Below, piece by piece: positions 11,862 through 12,657 of a stretch of DNA of 12,657 bases. The stretch is from Crickella sp963642455. GTDB taxonomy: Bacteria; Bacillota; Clostridia; Peptostreptococcales; Anaerovoracaceae. Positions within the stretch are counted from its first letter, which is position 1. Each line of letters starts with the position of its first letter. The DNA lies in the NCBI GenBank assembly GCA_963642455.1, contig CAVIGM010000034.1, positions 1 to 12,657 of the forward strand, read 5' to 3'. The notes under the pieces were generated by a model. That model did not search any database, was not told the DNA's origin, and saw nothing but the letters and a program-made list of their open reading frames with translations. A program made the translations under genes and the position numbers.

Positions 11862-12617
11862 ATGTCGATTCTGGAAGTTAAAGGTATAAAGAAAAATTTC
11901 GGAACTAACGAGGTGCTCAAGGGCATAGATTTCTCGCTCAACGAAGGCGAGGTCCTTGCGATCATAGGCGCTTCGGGTGGCGGCAAGACCACACTTCTTC
12001 GCTGCATCAATTTCCTTGAGACAGCAGACGAGGGCACAATCAGCGTAAGAGGCAAGAAAATCTTCGATGGAGAGGAGAGCAAGCTGCTGACAGAAGAGGA
12101 GATAAGGGAGAACCGCCTCAAGTTCGGAATGGTCTTCCAGCAATTCAATCTCTTCCCACAGTACAGCGCCCTCGAGAATATAACACTTGCGCCTAAGCTC
12201 CTCAAGAAGTGGCCCGAGGACGAAATAGAGAGAAGAGCCCTGACACTTCTCGATAGAGTTGGCCTTACGGAGAAAGCAAATAACTACCCATGCGAGCTAT
12301 CCGGTGGACAGCAGCAGAGAGTCGCCATCGCAAGAGCCCTCATGATGGAGCCCGACATACTCTGCTTCGACGAGCCGACCTCATCACTCGACCCTGAGAT
12401 TACAGGTGAAGTCCTCAAGGTAATCAAGAAGCTCGCCGACGAGAATACCACGATGATAATTGTAACCCACGAAATGGGCTTCGCTAAGGAAGTCGCAGAC
12501 GAGGTAATCTTCGTCGACGAAGGCGTAATCATCGAACACGGCGACCCTAAGGAAGTCTTCGAGAACCCTAAGACCGCACGACTGCAGGAATTCCTCGGCT
12601 CGATGCTGAGGGCGTGA
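11862..12617 (+). CDS. Amino-acid ABC importer ATP-binding protein (HisP/GlnQ family)
   Basis: The 251-aa cytoplasmic ATPase is complete and of normal length. It carries Walker A GASGGGKTT (36-44), the Q-loop FQQFNLFP (92-99), the ABC signature LSGGQQQR (146-153), Walker B ILCFDEP (166-172) followed by the D-loop SSLD, and the switch histidine H203 in VTHEMGFA. The C-terminal GDPKEVFENPKTARLQEFL is typical of the polar amino-acid importer branch. It couples ATP hydrolysis to import through the permease EAA loop, probably as a homodimer. The ATG at 11862 has AGGAGG at 11851-11856. No terminator is seen in the 40 bases left in the window (12618-12657), which hold only a short GGAATCGAATGGAATAGAAT repeat, so the operon might continue. 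Confidence 0.95.
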   Translation: MSILEVKGIKKNFGTNEVLKGIDFSLNEGEVLAIIGASGGGKTTLLRCINFLETADEGTISVRGKKIFDGEESKLLTEEEIRENRLKFGMVFQQFNLFPQYSALENITLAPKLLKKWPEDEIERRALTLLDRVGLTEKANNYPCELSGGQQQRVAIARALMMEPDILCFDEPTSSLDPEITGEVLKVIKKLADENTTMIIVTHEMGFAKEVADEVIFVDEGVIIEHGDPKEVFENPKTARLQEFLGSMLRA

Positions 12618-12657
12618 GATGGATGAGTGAATAGCTTGGAATCGAATGGAATAGAAT

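Overview
The window is a stretch of bacterial chromosome, most likely from an anaerobic Clostridia-type Firmicute. This is inferred from strong GGAGG-type ribosome sites, sigma-A-like promoters, a CooC-type ATPase next to 2-hydroxyacyl-CoA dehydratase-like (HgdB/BcrB) subunits, and clostridial-looking NSS and amino-acid ABC transporters. No 16S or other strong taxonomic marker is present.

Layout on the + strand, left part: the C-terminal part of a protein ending in a helix-turn-helix-like domain (1-549, cut by the window edge) and its terminator; a stand-alone von Willebrand A (TerY-like) protein (802-1461); a small two-helix membrane protein (1617-1814); a YhbY RNA-binding protein (1875-2168); and a higBA toxin-antitoxin pair (2236-2865). 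The higBA promoter is near-perfect, overlaps a dyad operator, and lies so close to the toxin ATG that the transcript should be leaderless. A YbaK/EbsC tRNA deacylase (2962-3438) converges on higBA from the - strand. A Na+:neurotransmitter symporter family transporter (3751-5154) is divergent from the deacylase.

The centre is a five-gene, tightly coupled - strand operon (9887 down to 5347). In transcription order it encodes a CooC/AcsF-like MinD-type ATPase with the CxC metal motif, two HgdB/BcrB-like iron-sulfur subunits (397 and 520 aa), a 54-aa single-pass membrane protein, and a 283-aa protein. That last protein looks like a cut-down acetyl-CoA synthase (CdhC/AcsB) domain with a C-terminal C-x2-C-x5-C motif. 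No ASKHA activator (HgdC) and no CO dehydrogenase lie in the window. The gene overlaps (4, 8 and 1 bp) and an 18-nt gap point to one complex or pathway. This is the best candidate for an undescribed system: a membrane-linked, possibly nickel- or double-cubane-dependent low-potential reductase or acyl/C1 enzyme with its own maturation or energising ATPase. The substrate cannot be read from the sequence.

On the right (+ strand, 10192-12617) is a three-gene polar amino-acid ABC importer: a lipoprotein binding protein, a permease and an ATPase. It has a consensus promoter and an intercistronic hairpin.

A second theme is that the spacers are full of short direct and inverted repeats (550-780, 1461-1549, 1795-1850, 5204-5224, 11712-11774). 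Similar sequence words appear inside coding linkers (1-110, 6064-6084). This suggests a small palindromic or slippage-prone repeat family that seeds both intergenic DNA and protein linkers.
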